64,000 nt of DNA from Hansfordia pulvinata (Eukaryota > Ascomycota > Sordariomycetes > Xylariales). Location: NCBI GenBank assembly GCA_006538405.1, contig BJKQ01000005.1:1426001-1490000 (forward strand), read 5' to 3'. Below the pieces are notes generated by a model, which was given only the letters and a program-made list of their open reading frames with translations, searched no databases and had not been told where the DNA came from. Of the stretch, positions 33,638-45,700 are shown piece by piece. The translations under genes were made by a program, and so were the position numbers. Position 1 is the first letter of the stretch. Each line of letters opens with the position of its first letter.

Positions 33638-36249
33638 GAGATTCTCGTCCATCTTGTGCCCTCCCAAGTGAAGTATATGGCCCGGAGGCTGTGCCTCTAC
33701 AGAAGGTGTATTTTTAGACTCTTGAAACGTCGAGACGGAGCTTTGCGTATAGACACCTTGAGGCTTGGCGTACTGCTGCTTTCACCCGGGCTGGCCTTTG
33801 CCAAGCCAAGGAGGAGGGCCGCAGGGCTGCGGCAGTTGGACGACCTCAGGTTGTGGAAGGAGTGCGGCGCAGCCCGGCAGTCCAGTGATGCATACTCGCG
33901 CCTACCTGGCTACACCACCTACGAGTATGTATTACACAAGCAGTGGACCCATGTCTGTTGACTCGCATCCTTCCTGGGCGGCCAAGCCGTGGGCTTCTGG
34001 GTTCTTTCCACGACCCTTCTGCGTATAGCGCCCAAAGTTCCCAATCCCGTGGGGCTGATCCCGGGACCCGAACCTCGCGAGGGATCCGAAAGGCTTGGGC
34101 TCTGAGGGTGCGGCTGAGGGGTGGGCTTGGGGGGGCCCCGGAGTCCGAGGCCGCTTCCTCATCGGTGGCAAAATGCAGCAGGCCTCGACTCCAGACGGGG
34201 CGGCAGCTTGAGGAGGAATAAAGGACTATATACCTACCTCACCCAGGTACGTAAGCACTACCTACCCACTCGTACGGGCGGTATTCCGGCAGATGCCGCG
34301 ACATGGTCTACCCAACGCAGGAGAAAGCAGTGTTTATACTCGTACATTCCTGGCCTGTGAGCTACCTACGAGGGTGTGGCCACCTACCTAACCTTACTGA
34401 ATCCAATAAGCTACATAATGTACCTAAATAAATAACCCAAGGTACTCGTACGAGACCACAAGATCGAAAGGATCTCGGACTGCGTTGTTGTTGTGGGGCG
34501 GTTGGCGCAAAGGGGACAATCTGACAGACGATCGCTCTCTTGCCTACCTTGCCACGCTTACCTACTCGTACATACTAAGTTAACATGACTAACCTTTACC
34601 ATCTCTAACAATAGCCATCCGTTACCTACCTACCAAGGGTAACTAACTAACTATATAGCTTGGCTACAAGCCATTCTGATGAGCCACTCTTCCTGCCACG
34701 TCCTTGCATTCCCGCCGTCCCCTGCTCTGTGCTCGTATCCGCAAGTGAAGGGTCCTATCTGACCCCTGTCCTATGGCCTCGTAGGGCAAATACCACTGAA
34801 GTAACTAAATGAATCGGTCGTAGGTGGCGTGGGGGGTATCGGATGTGCTACAGTCTACATGCAGTCTACAGTCCACTAGATAATCGTACAGGATGGGGGT
34901 ACTTGAACAGGTAGGTAGACGGTACTCGTAGGTGTCGATCTGCACAGCGGCATCCATCCTCTTTCCAACCTGAGGCACAAGAAATAGAGAAGTAAAGAAC
35001 GAGAAGAAGAAGAAGAAGAAGAACAAGAAGAACAAGAACAAGAAACTAAAAGAGAGAACCCCCGCTTGTCAGTCAGCAGAGCCCATTCCTTCCCATATGC
35101 ACCGATGGGACCCATGCAGCCCTCTGGCAAGGCGCCGTGGGACGCTTGCCTCCCTATACCGGAATCCTTCGCTCTGCCGATCGATGGCACATTCTCCCTA
35201 CGGATACAGAGGCTGCACTCTTCCCGCGGCGCGTTGTTGTGGCTGCCAGTTGGCCACCTTGCAAGGTATCGTTCCTCCCATCTGCGGCGTATCTATATCT
35301 GAGGGGGCGGCGCTGTATGGATGATTGGTTGGGCGGTTGCCAGCCAGCCGGCCGGTCGTGATACTTGGTCGGGGTGGCGAGACGGGCGCCATCTACGGAG
35401 TATCCCCATCCATCCATTCACGAGAACTCGTGAGTCGTACTTTGCGTGCTCATAAGCCCATACAAAAGCAGTGCCCGCGAGCCAGGCCAGGCCTGGCCGG
35501 GACCGGGACTGCGATCCTGCCTCGCCCGCGCACTGCCTCCGGCCCCGGCTCCTCGAGATCGGAAACAGACAATGCGCCACCCACCCACCGCGCACATCCG
35601 GTGGCGCTGTTGCTATTTCGGCCCTGTATCCCTAGTGCTGTCTGCTGGGCCGGGGGCAAGCCATCTTCTTCCACCGCGTGCGTGTAAGGAGAGCCGCGAA
35701 GGACGTTTTTTCCATCTACCGGCAGCATCGGCAGCAGCTCTCCCGCGTCCCGTGTAGGCATCTGTCCAACTTGGCCTCCAGCTTCTCTCTGGACGGCCTG
35801 AGTGTGCCCTGCCCTGTCCTGTCCTGTCCTGTCCTGTCCTGTCCTGTCCTGCAAACAAAGACCCGGCCGCTCGTCTGGGCTCTCGACTCGACATCCCCCG
35901 TTTGAACGATCAATTTCCGACTTTTGACTTGTGACTTCTGACACCGTGGTAACGTGACCGGGGCAGAATGCATGTGGCTTCTGCCAACTCTTCTCTGGGA
36001 CCCTGGTGCTTCTCAACGCCTGCGAACTCGGTCTTGAACGAGCCGCTATATGCCAAGCAACAAGTTCACAAGCGCTCACCACGGAACCTTTTTTTTTTTT
36101 TTGGGAGAAGAGTGAGCAAGTGAGTTGAGGCAAATTTCGGCTTTCACCTGTTGCGCCAGATCTCTCAAGGAATAATATATCATGACAAGTCGAAGCATTT
36201 GAACCTGAATATTACACCCCTTCCCCCCAGACGGAAACCCCCCCGCGTC
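33638..36249. other. Intergenic region dense in TACCTACC and TACTCGTA motifs
   Basis: No gene recognised. Between about 33900 and 34930 there are five exact TACTCGTA or TACGAGTA words and many overlapping TACCTAC stretches, one of the highest densities in the window. A GAA/AAG-rich tract lies at about 35003-35045 and a CCTGT repeat at 35806-35851. Confidence 0.5.
35806..35851. repeat. (CCTGT)n pentanucleotide repeat
   Basis: About eight to nine head-to-tail copies of CCTGT. ORFs on the minus strand read this as a DRTGQ repeat, but nothing else supports coding. Confidence 0.95.
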
Positions 36250-38271
36250 TCACAAGCTCTCCCAAGGCTCCAACCCGCAACACACCGTGTCAGCATCGTC
36301 ATCACCACCACCACCACCACCACCACGCGGAAACACCACCGCCGCCGCCGCCTCCCCGCGCACCGGCCGGAAGCAGTGCCAGGTATCCGTCTTGCGCCGG
36401 CGCGTGGTGGCGTACACCGCCCAGCCCTGGCCCTCGAGCACGGCCGACAGGCGGAGCAGGTGCTCGACCGCGGCCGCCTCGGCTCCAACCCCCCTGCCCC
36501 TGCCCCTCCCCCTGCCCCCCCTCTCCCGCCGTGGCTGTTGTGCGCCCGGGGGTTCCAAGGCGCGCCCCGCAGGCGCACCACGTCGCACCGCTTGCCGCGC
36601 GTGAAGGACCGGACGAGGTCCCCCGAGCCGCCGCCGCCGCCGCGATTGTCAGTGTCGCCGTCGCCGTCGTAGTAGCTGTCGCTGCTGTCGCTGCCACGGC
36701 AGGCAGCCGCGTAGGCCTCGCTGAGGGCGCGCGGCGCGTCGACGAAGCAGAGCTTGTCGTCGCCGCACAGGTCGACCGCCATCCACTCGCACTCGCGGGG
36801 GCCGGGGCCGGGGCCGGAGCGGGAGCAGCGTGGCTCTCGTTGCCGCTGGTACTGGCTCTGCTGCGTAGGTGATGGCGACGGTGATGACGACGACGAGGAA
36901 CGTTGGAGGTTGCTGCTGCTGCCGCTGCCGCTGCTACTATTGCTGCTGCTGTTATCGCCCCCCCTACTTCGCTGCTCCCGCGCGCCGCCGCCGCCGACGA
37001 CGACGCCGCCGTCCTCCTCCTCCTCCTCCCTCCGCAGTATCAGCGTGTCCCCCTCCTCCGTGTCGCGCGTCAGCAGCGTCCGGCGCGCCAGCACCCACCC
37101 CGCCGCGTGCAGCGTGGACAGGATCCGGCTGACCAGCCTCGCCTCCGCCCCGTCCCCGTAGAAGAGCGAGTTGACCCGGTACCCTCCCCACGGGCTCGCG
37201 GGCCCCGCGAAGTGGATCGTCGTGATGTTGCTGCTTCTGTTGCCGCCGCCGCCGCCGCTGGCGGTGTAGGGTGGCGGTGGTGGAGCTGGTCTCGATGATG
37301 ATGATGATGTTTTTGTTGCTGCTGCTGCTGCTGCTGCTGTTGCTCTGATTGGCATCGTCGACGCGAAGAATCGGCTGGCGGCGCTGCTCCTCTCCCCGCC
37401 GCCCAGGCGCGCTCCCGGTGGCCAGTACTGGTCCGCCACGCGGCACACGGCCTCTCGCACGTCGAGGGGAGACCTATGAGTCTGAGTCTGCATTTTTGTT
37501 TTGTTTTGGTCAGTTTCCGGAGCCAGGGAGTTTGGTGGTAGGTCTGCTCTGCTGTTCTCTCCCACCGTCTCTTTTTTAAACGTGTCTTCTGGTATCTGGG
37601 CTTTGGGGGCGGGGGGTCGATACAGGGCTACGTGATAAGGGAAGATGCGAGGGAATGGTGGGAGACGGAGAGAAGAAGCCGTGCAAAACTCACACATTGC
37701 GCTCCCGGAACGACACCGCGGCGAACCCGGCCGTCTCGTACAGCGGCGCGGCCGGAGGCGGCGGCGGCAGCGGTGGTTGAGAACTCGAGAGAGGTGGCAG
37801 GGACGGCGCTCGGGACAGGCGGCGCGAGCTGCCCTTTTCCTTCTCCTTTTCCTTCTCCTTTTCCTTTTCCTTCTCCTTCTTCTTCTTCTTCTTCCCCCTT
37901 CCACCTCCGCCGCGGCCGCCTCTGCCGCCGATGCCGACCCCCTCAAAGTAGTAGTCCTCGTCGTCGTCCTGATCCTCGTCGACGTTGAAGCGGCTGTCTG
38001 TGGCGGCGGGTTGGGGAGCTGTCGTGGTCGAGGCCGCCATGGCGGGCGCCGCACCGCCCACCGTTGTCGTCGACGACCACTGGGTCTGCTGCTGTCGCTG
38101 TCGTTGTTGCTGTTGCGTATCATCGCCGCCGCCGCCGCCGCCGCCGCTCCCACAAATTCCCACACCGCCTCCCCCTTCTCTCTGCTCCTCCACAAGAGGC
38201 TGCACCTCAGCGCGTCGCTGCAGCTGCTCGAGCAGGGTCGGCCGCCGCTTGGAGCGCCGGAGCTTGAACAT
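36250..38271 (-). CDS. Orphan low-complexity protein, one frame break
   Basis: Two exons, 38271-37696 and 37487-36250. About 604 residues once one base is added, exact codons. The N-terminus is basic (MFKLRRSKRRPTLLEQL), followed by Gly, Gln and a long Lys-Glu alternating run. Conserved-looking blocks: SPLDVREAVCRVADQYWPPG, IHFAGPASPWGGYRVNSLFY, AEARLVSRILSTLHAAGWVL, CEWMAVDLCGDDKLCFVD, FTRGKRCDVVRLRGAPWNP and, in the second frame, VEHLLRLSAVLEGQGWAVYA then KTDTWHCFRPV. No signal peptide or membrane segment, and no domain that I can name. The donor used is GTGTGA, weaker than usual; a GTGAGT two bases on would not keep frame. The break lies in a C-rich stretch, best placed at the C-run 36489-36494. 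It has the same low-complexity style as the orphan at 4085-6275, but no shared motif is visible. Confidence 0.65.
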
Positions 38272-38529
38272 GGCTTCAGTTCTTTATCTTTTGGAGGCGA
38301 GAGGAGAGAGATGCAGTGATGAAAGTTTTTTTTTTCTCCCCGCCGCTCCGCCTGCGAGTGAAAGTGAAGACGTGTCGGATTGGACGTATGCACGTCGGGG
38401 CTGCACGGAACGGGCCGAGAAAAGGAACGAAAGGGGACCGGGGACGGGACGTCAGACGCAACCCTTGCCAATGAGGTCAATTCCCCGGGGCCGAAGAGCC
38501 CAGCAGCCACAGCCTGCCGACGGCAATTT

Positions 38530-38556
38530 GGGGGGGGGGGGGGGGGGGGGGGGGGG
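38530..38556. repeat. Poly-G run (27)
   Basis: Uninterrupted 27 G about 260 bp upstream of the orphan gene's ATG. Unusually long for a fungal genome and able in principle to form a G-quadruplex; also a place where read and assembly errors are likely. Confidence 0.85.
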
Positions 38557-38930
38557 CCCTGGGTCTCGGGGCTTTGTGATTACTGCCCCTGATTATTGCC
38601 CACGGCATGCCTCTCGTGGCAACCAGCTTTCTTTCCCCGCCCGCAAGGGCGTCGCCGTGTGTGAGACATGGCAGACGGATGTGTGTATGCTGTTGTGTAG
38701 GTATGTACGTGGCCCGTACGTGTACTCGTGGATGGGATGCATTATCGGTGCTCTTTCTCCCCGGCGTCTTCCGGCGGCGGTGCACGCGTAACGTCGTTGA
38801 GCTTGTCCGGTTTCGCTGTTCTAGATAGCAGGCGAAAGCGCCGACTGAGAAATGGATCGGCTGTAGAGGCCAGCCAGCATGCCGGGGAGTCTCCCAGACC
38901 GAAGCACCCAAAACTACTCGGGACGCCAGG

Positions 38931-38990
38931 GCCCGGCGATGTGTAAGCCGCCCCGGTGATGTGTAAAATGCCCCGGTGATGTGTAAGATG
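38931..38990. repeat. 20-bp tandem repeat, three copies
   Basis: Unit close to GCCCCGGTGATGTGTAAAAT repeated three times with a few changes. Non-coding. Confidence 0.85.
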
Positions 38991-40040
38991 CCCGTCGCGC
39001 GAGGCACTGGGCTCCGATCGTCGCCTCCGCGCACGCCCACCCCGCCCTGTCAACATGATGACAAGCCAGAGAGCTGGGACCCGACGCTGCGAAAATAGAC
39101 AGATCTAGCGAAAGAGCCGCCGCACTGTCGCGTTCCGCTCTGCTGGGGACGGCCGGGCAAGGGCGCCACGAGGCGCGGCGTGCTCCACCCGCCGCCCGGC
39201 AATGGACGCCCTCGTCTCCTCAAAGGGTCCTTTGTCCGGCCCCTCTCGCCCCCCTCCCTGCGCCCAGGCGTGTCTCGGAACAATATATCGGCACCAGTGA
39301 TGAGGTGCTCCGAGCCTGACTGACTTGGCGGTTTCGGAGGGTGCGGAGGGTGCGGAGGGGGTATTGGTGTGCCTTGCGGCTCTGCGCTCATGGGCACCCA
39401 CACGAACTGCCGGACGCGGTATGCAGCTTTATATATTTCTGGCGCCCGGTTGCTGACAAGGCCGGTGAAGCCCTTGTGGAAGCTGCTCTAGATTCAACGT
39501 CTGACTTGGTCATCCGCACGCGGGTCTGTGGCTGATTACGGGCCCCAAGACAGCCTTGGCGAGATCGACGAAAAGGTCGACCGAGACAGGCAAGGGCAAT
39601 GCTGCTACCCCATGGGCTGCAAAGGCTTTGTAACTGCCCGTAATGCTGATCGATGATCATGGCTTGGGTTTTATTGGTGAATTGGTGCGCGACTGTCCTG
39701 GTACAGTCAGTACGTGGTCACCCAGGCTGTGTTCTGATGGAGACTCACGCTCGTTTGCGCCAATGTGAGAATACAAGGAGTTGGTCAAGGTGGTTCTCCC
39801 GGGTTGCTTAAACGAAAATTGGCCAGGCCAAGAGACGATTGTGTTCAAGACTGGCAGACCGTAGGCCCTCACACAACGACACGCCGACCAGCAACAATAA
39901 AGATAACCACTTACTCCTCGTGAACCATGCATCATAAACCTAAGAGCACCTTTTCAGGCAAGGCATTTTCGAACAGGTCATGGCCCCGCCCCTGAAGGAA
40001 AACACCTCCCTCCACAACTCCTTTCCGTGCCCCTATTCCC

Positions 40041-41789
40041 CTACGCTGGCCCTCTCTGCTCCCCCTTGATCTTCCTGATGAGCTCGGCAAGCGGCACGTC
40101 TTCATCTTCATCCCCTTCCCCCCTAGCTCGCCTACCGCCGTCCTCGTCATCATCGTCCTCGTCTCCGCTGTCCTCTCCACCCGTGGCCCCAAAAAACCAG
40201 CCGTTGTCTTCATCGTCTCCCTCGCCGCCTCGGCCGCCGGCCCCATCCATCAACATGTCCTCCTCGACGTCCCCGTCGTCAAACTCGGCGTCCTCGTCCA
40301 CACCGTAGTCGCCCAGCTGGTCGCCGTCTGCGTTGGTCCACCTGGCGTCCTCGTCGCGCCCCACGCGCACCCCCATACCCGGGCGCATTGGCATCGCCGT
40401 ACTTGTGCCGCTGCCGCCGCTCGGCCCGTGACTACCGCCGCGGCCCCTCCACCGTAGGAGGTCCTGCTCCTGGCGCGCGCGGAATGCAGCCCTTTCATCT
40501 CCCGCGTAGAAACCTGAACCTTGTTGCTGCTGCTGCTGCTGCTCCGCAGCCAGCGCGGCGTCGAGCTCCTGCCTTCGCCGCCTCCACATGCGCGCGTTGC
40601 GCGCCTTCTCTGGGTCCACCGGTGGCCACATGCCCTCGCGGTCGTTGAGCCCATTCTCCTCGTACGCCCAGCCGGTGGTGTCGACGGCGGGTGAGGCGCG
40701 GCGCGTGACAAGCAGGGGCCGAGCTGGCTGCTGCTGCTGCCCGTCCTGTTTCTTGCTCTTTGCCCCCTCGGCGGAGGATTCGACAACGACAAACGGGTAC
40801 GCGGCGATTTCGGGCGCGCCGGAGAAGGGGAAGAACCATAGTAGAGGGAACGAGGTGCCCATGGCCTGGGCCATGTTGGAGAAGATACCAATGTCGTAGG
40901 GAAACTCGACCGGGTCCGTGAGGGTGGCGCGCCCGCGGCTGCCCCCGTCCCCATCTCCGCCCTCGCGCCACCAATCCTCGCCATCGGAGCCGCCTCGCCG
41001 GGCCAGCACGGCCTCGTGGCGGTCGTGCTCCCAGGTCTCGATCATGGTCATGTTGAAGGCCCAGGCCCGCAGCGTCGTGACCAACAGAATGCCGAGCGCG
41101 AGGGCGACGAGAGCCGCGGTGCCGGCAATAACAGTCAACAGGGCTAGCTGCCCTGGGGATGGCCCCAGGTAGGCGGGCAGGCGCGAGGCGTCACCCCAGA
41201 GGGTAGCAGCAAACCGCTGGTAGGTGAGGCGCAGGAGGGCCCACAGCGAGGCGTTGGTGAAGACGAGGAAGCGCAGGAAGTGCGGGAAGGACTGCAGCGA
41301 CACGCAGTTGCCGGTCCATGGACAGTGGTGGTCCATCCGTGGCACACAGCGCCCGCACGCGCGGCAGTGGTGCGCCCGTGGCGCCTTGGGCCGCCGGCAC
41401 TTCTTGCACCAACGCCGCCGCCCGTCTATGCCCGTCGGAACCGTCTCGCCGTCGACATCGGCATCCGGGTCGAGATCGGCGTCGGCGTCAGAATTTTTCG
41501 CCGCGGACGAGGCCGGGACGAGGGCTGTGGCAGCCGATGATGCCGGCGGAAACTTGTAGTGGCCCGGGTCGACGGAGCAGGCCTTGTAGTAGGTCCACCA
41601 TAGGCAGCCCAGGAGGATGTTGAATATCCATGACTCTGTGGGCGAGGGCGGCCCGGGGGCGAGGTCGGTGGCCGTGGCGAAGAGCCACTGGGAGCCGTAG
41701 CCGAGGAAGGCTATCAGCAGGCAAACGCCGGGAACCATCAGCCGCTGCAAGCCGCGTGGGGATTTGGAAGCGCCGACTAGGAGAGCCAT
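40041..41789 (-). CDS. pfa4: Pfa4-type DHHC palmitoyltransferase
   Basis: Single-exon, 582 residues. Transfers palmitate to cysteines of substrate proteins; Pfa4 is an ER-membrane enzyme in yeast, where it modifies chitin synthase Chs3. The N-terminus has two membrane segments (PGVCLLIAFLGYGSQWLF and WIFNILLGCLWWTYY). The zinc-binding DHHC domain follows at about residues 130-175: CKKCRRPKAPRAHHCRACGR, then CVPRMDHHCPWTGNCV, with all Cys/His positions present. Two more helices follow, near FLRFLVFTNASLWALLRL and LLTVIAGTAALVALALGI. The cytosolic tail is much longer than in yeast and carries a polyGln run, an Asp/Glu-rich stretch and a conserved-looking end, VPLAELIRKIKGEQRG. Frame intact throughout. 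The next gene upstream is myosin-I, in the same direction. Confidence 0.88.
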   Translation of the reverse strand: MALLVGASKSPRGLQRLMVPGVCLLIAFLGYGSQWLFATATDLAPGPPSPTESWIFNILLGCLWWTYYKACSVDPGHYKFPPASSAATALVPASSAAKNSDADADLDPDADVDGETVPTGIDGRRRWCKKCRRPKAPRAHHCRACGRCVPRMDHHCPWTGNCVSLQSFPHFLRFLVFTNASLWALLRLTYQRFAATLWGDASRLPAYLGPSPGQLALLTVIAGTAALVALALGILLVTTLRAWAFNMTMIETWEHDRHEAVLARRGGSDGEDWWREGGDGDGGSRGRATLTDPVEFPYDIGIFSNMAQAMGTSFPLLWFFPFSGAPEIAAYPFVVVESSAEGAKSKKQDGQQQQPARPLLVTRRASPAVDTTGWAYEENGLNDREGMWPPVDPEKARNARMWRRRRQELDAALAAEQQQQQQQGSGFYAGDERAAFRARQEQDLLRWRGRGGSHGPSGGSGTSTAMPMRPGMGVRVGRDEDARWTNADGDQLGDYGVDEDAEFDDGDVEEDMLMDGAGGRGGEGDDEDNGWFFGATGGEDSGDEDDDDEDGGRRARGEGDEDEDVPLAELIRKIKGEQRGPA

Positions 41790-42734
41790 GATGGCAGGTT
41801 TTTCGGTGGCCCTCGGGCCGTACTCGGCGTCGCGTCGGATCTGGAGGGGGATTGTCGAGTTTCCTGGTCGAAGTCGAAGTCGGGGGGAAGATCTATCGGC
41901 GCAGGCCTGCTGGGAACATTGTTTTCGGTGGGGGAAGAAGACGGACTTGTCGCGTGGATGTTGAGCCGGGCAATTCTTCTTCGATGCGCAGCCAGTCACG
42001 GAGCGGGCTTGTTTGGGTGAGCGACAAAGGAGGTGAAGCAGTCGATTTGGTACCTGGTAAATTAGTTGGACATGCCAGGAAGAAGGGATGGGTGAGCCCT
42101 GGCAGGTTCCCACGTGCTATGACGCGCCCCGTACCAGCCAGCCCGTGCCGCCAGCTCCAGCTCCAGCTCCAGCTCCAGCTCCAGCTCCGCAACTCCAGCG
42201 CCCCTTCGGCACGAGCCGAGACGGCCAACCTGCCCAAACCCAGCCGCCGCCCGACATTGACAATCGGATTGGAATCACCCCATTCCACTATCCGCCGCGA
42301 GAGTACATCCATTCCCTCGGCGTGAATCAACTCGGCTCAGACCAATCGTCGGACTGCCGAAGCACACAGGCACCTAGTCACACGGCTGGAACCTGCAAGT
42401 CTCACCATTCAAAGTCCGTCGTCGTATTGTGGAATTTCCCGGGGCATTCCGGAGCAAGACGCGCCCCCAATATATTTCTATTCTACTCCACCACGGCAAA
42501 GGCTGTCCAAAATGGGCCCCCGACTGAAGACGCCACCCGCAGAGGCGGTTTATACGGTCTGCCCCAGTCTCGTGGTAACGTCCGCGCCAACAGCCCCCGC
42601 GAGCACCAAAATCTGACACTCGGCTCCTCTCTCCAAGTCATGCCCTTTCGCATTGCTGCCACTTGACAGCGCCCCAACATCGACAATGCTTTGATCTCCC
42701 CCAGGTCGGTCCCGTCTATGCAGTCTAATCAAGT
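41790..42734. other. Spacer between myosin-I and pfa4-type genes
   Basis: Both neighbours read leftward, so this holds the 3' end of myosin-I and the promoter of the palmitoyltransferase gene. It includes a CCAGCT hexanucleotide repeat at 42151-42187. No gene seen. Confidence 0.5.
42151..42187. repeat. (CCAGCT)n hexanucleotide repeat
   Basis: About six copies, roughly 370 bp upstream of the palmitoyltransferase ATG. Confidence 0.95.
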
Positions 42735-45700
42735 CTACCAGTCGTCATCGTCATCCTTTTTCGCCGACATGGCACTTTGTCTCGCCTTCAGTGCATCGGC
42801 CAGCGACCCCGCCAGACTCGGTGTCGGCGTCGTGCTCCGACTGCTATCCGACCCGCCGTTCTGGTTCAGGCTCATGCCCGAGTCCCGCGCCTGCAGCGCC
42901 GCGGGCTTCTTGGCTGCCGCCGGCCGCTTCGCCGGTGGGGCTGGGGGTGTCGGCTTGCCTCGCGCCGCTCCGTTCGTTCCTGGCGGCGCAGGCGGCGCGC
43001 GCGGTGCCGGCGGTGGCGCCGGTGCCGACTTTTGCTCCTCGACATACGCCGATGGCACCCACGCCTGCCCTTTGGCGTTCTTCGCAAGCCACCATCCTGT
43101 TCTGTGTCAGCTGCTGCTCTGCTCGCTTTTTCCGACTCATGCATCAGCTTACCATTGTTCTCTTTCTGGACAATCTCAATAATGTCCCCAGCCACGATGG
43201 ACAGCTCGTTGTCCCTCTGACCGGCAAAGTCGTACAGAACCTTGGCCGTTTTCTTGGCCTTGGCGGGGGCTGCGGCCGGCGGCGGTGGAGGCGGCGGCGG
43301 TGCCCGGGCAGACGAGGTCGAGTTCTGGTTGCGAGTGTGGCTCGGGAGGCTGACTGCTGGCGCGGCTGCGGGAGTCGGGGCGTGCACACTCGCCGGAGTG
43401 GGCACAGCTGCCGGCCCACGCTTTGCTGCCGGGCGCGTGTTCGTCATACGCGAGGGCCTCCCGTTCGGCCCGCCGGGCTTGATCAGCTTACCCGAGTAAT
43501 CGGTCGCGGCGGCACCGGCTTGGCTTTGGGCGTCGGTCGCGACGTCGAAGAGGCCGGCTCTCCAGCCTGAGTGTGCACGGCGCCACTCTTGTAAAAGTCG
43601 ACTGCCTGCTGTGAGTCCTTGAGCACCTTGATGAGCTGCATCTTGTTGGGCTTCTTTGCGTATTCGATCGATTCCGCAATCTTCAAGTTGAAGCCGCCGG
43701 GCATGACGCGCTTGAGCTGCGTGAACAGCTCGGTTTTGAACACGCAGTTCAACAGAGGGTCGGGTTCCTGGGGAGAGCCGATGCCCAGTGAAAACCAGTC
43801 GTCTCGCGACGTCGATGTTCCGATGAACTTGATCGCGCCGAGAGCAAAAGACCGCTCGACGGCAATAGAGGGCTGGTTGTTGACCATCGTCTGCGCCACA
43901 ATGTAGAACTTGCTGTTCGTTGCCACCAGGATTCGAGGGCTGGGCTTGCTCGATCGACCAAACTTGGATTCCAGAATCTCACCACGGCAAGAAAACAGGG
44001 CCTTCTCATGGGCGGAGATGGCAATGGCGTTTCGGATTAAAGAGCCAGCCCCAGACGTGGCATTGATCCCCAGGTAGTCTCCCAGGAACCGACGAGAGCC
44101 CAGCAGACTGTAGCGTCTTCTTTCCTTGCGGCCACTCAGAATCTGGTGGCTTTGGTCGCGCAGCTGCAAGTACTCGGCACCAGTCCGCTTCTTGCGCCAG
44201 ATCCTTTGGATACGAGCAGCTGATTCGGCACGATACGCCAAGTATGCTCTCCACATGCGCTGGATGCGGGCTGCCATGTTATGCCAATAACGGTCACGCA
44301 TCGTTTCTAACGCGAACAGCGTCTCGGGTGCCTTGATGAAGGCCTTGGTGACACCCAGCTGCCATTCCTCTTTGGGGATGCTGGTATCCTTCAGAATCTG
44401 TTTGACGGCCGCCTCCTCCGAGCCCTCCCACGTGTACTCGCCTGCATAGGACGTGGCAGGGGAAAGCAAGAAGAAGCGTTCGACAAACTTCTCAAAAGAC
44501 TGGCGGTAGGCAAACCCAGCGCGTCGGATGCGGACGTTCTCTTGGAGACCGAGGTACTTGATCTGGTGCAAGACGTTGGGGACATTGTATTCCGTGGGCG
44601 ACTTGTTCTCGTTGGGCTTGATGGTCCGGATGTAGGAGGGCTGGCACTTCATCAAAGTGTCCACGAGAGCGTTGGCTGAGGTTCTTATCCGGTCGCCAGC
44701 CGTCGGTGGCTGCTTGCGGTTGTCCAGGTCTACCTGCTGCGGGAAAAGGGTGTGGACAAAAGCATTCGAGCTCTGCTGGAAGAGAGCCTGAACACCCTTG
44801 AGCAGCTGGTCCTTGTTCTTGTCCGTGATTCCGTCCACGGCGTAGCTCACGTCGCCTGCATAATGCTTGATGATGAAGTTACCTTGGCGGGGGGTGAGAT
44901 GCGGGTTGGACATGCCGCTGACGGTTTGCATGAAGGTGCGGTCGCAGGCTGCAGGGTCGGCGTGCGCGGTTTTGGTGGCGTCCTTCAGGGCAGAGAAGAC
45001 ACCTACGGGCCTGACCTGCTCAATGAGGTCACAGACAACCTTGTTGTCAAAGTACTTGATGGGGGTCCATTGAATCTGTTCCCGGGCGTACTCCTCTTGC
45101 TCGGCCTTGAGGGTCAATTGGATGAAGATCTGCTGCAGCTTCTCGTTGACGTAGTTGATGCACAGCTGCTCGAAGCTGTTCTTCTCGAAAATTTCGAAGC
45201 CGTAGATATCCAGAATTCCGATCGAGTTGACCGTAGCCTGCTGAGCCTTGAGAGACTGGTTGATCCGGCCAACGATCCAGTCGAACAGGTTGTTGTAGAT
45301 GGCCATGGCCAAGGCATCCCGGGTGGCAGTGGCTTGGGCAACATTGGTGGTGGATTCGATGACCTCTCCGCTGCGGGGCGTCAAGATGCGAATCGTAATG
45401 CCCTTGACCAGGTCGGCGGGGGCCACTTCAAGCAAGTAGGCGAGGAAATCGACGACGGACTGATCCGCAACGGCGGCGTATCCGTCGTCGCCCTCCACGA
45501 AATGGATGTTTCCACACCACAGGATGGCAGCCAGCATGCGGAAGACCTGGTCCTGCTCTGCCTGGGATAGACCAATGGTCTTCATGGCTTGCAGAGTATC
45601 GTTGAACTCGGCGAGATCGTCGATGCCGTCGACATTGAAGCACTTGGCCTTGCTGAGGTAGGCGTAGGTCTCCGGGCCCTGGATGCCGAACATCTGGCGA

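Larger units (their letters stand above)
38272..40040. other. Intergenic region with poly-G and 20-bp tandem repeat
   Basis: Between the orphan gene promoter and the 3' end of the Pfa4-type gene. Holds a 27-base G run and a three-copy tandem repeat (listed separately). Short ORFs show no features. Confidence 0.5.

Noticed and set aside
35450..36133. Minus-strand ORF with DRTGQ repeats
   Set aside because: A by-product of the CCTGT pentanucleotide repeat, open in several frames.
43480..43500. Intron starting at GTAAGC in myosin-I
   Set aside because: The donor looks good, but the sequence directly after it encodes [14 protein letters not shown], which belongs to the protein, in the next frame; a one-base loss fits better.
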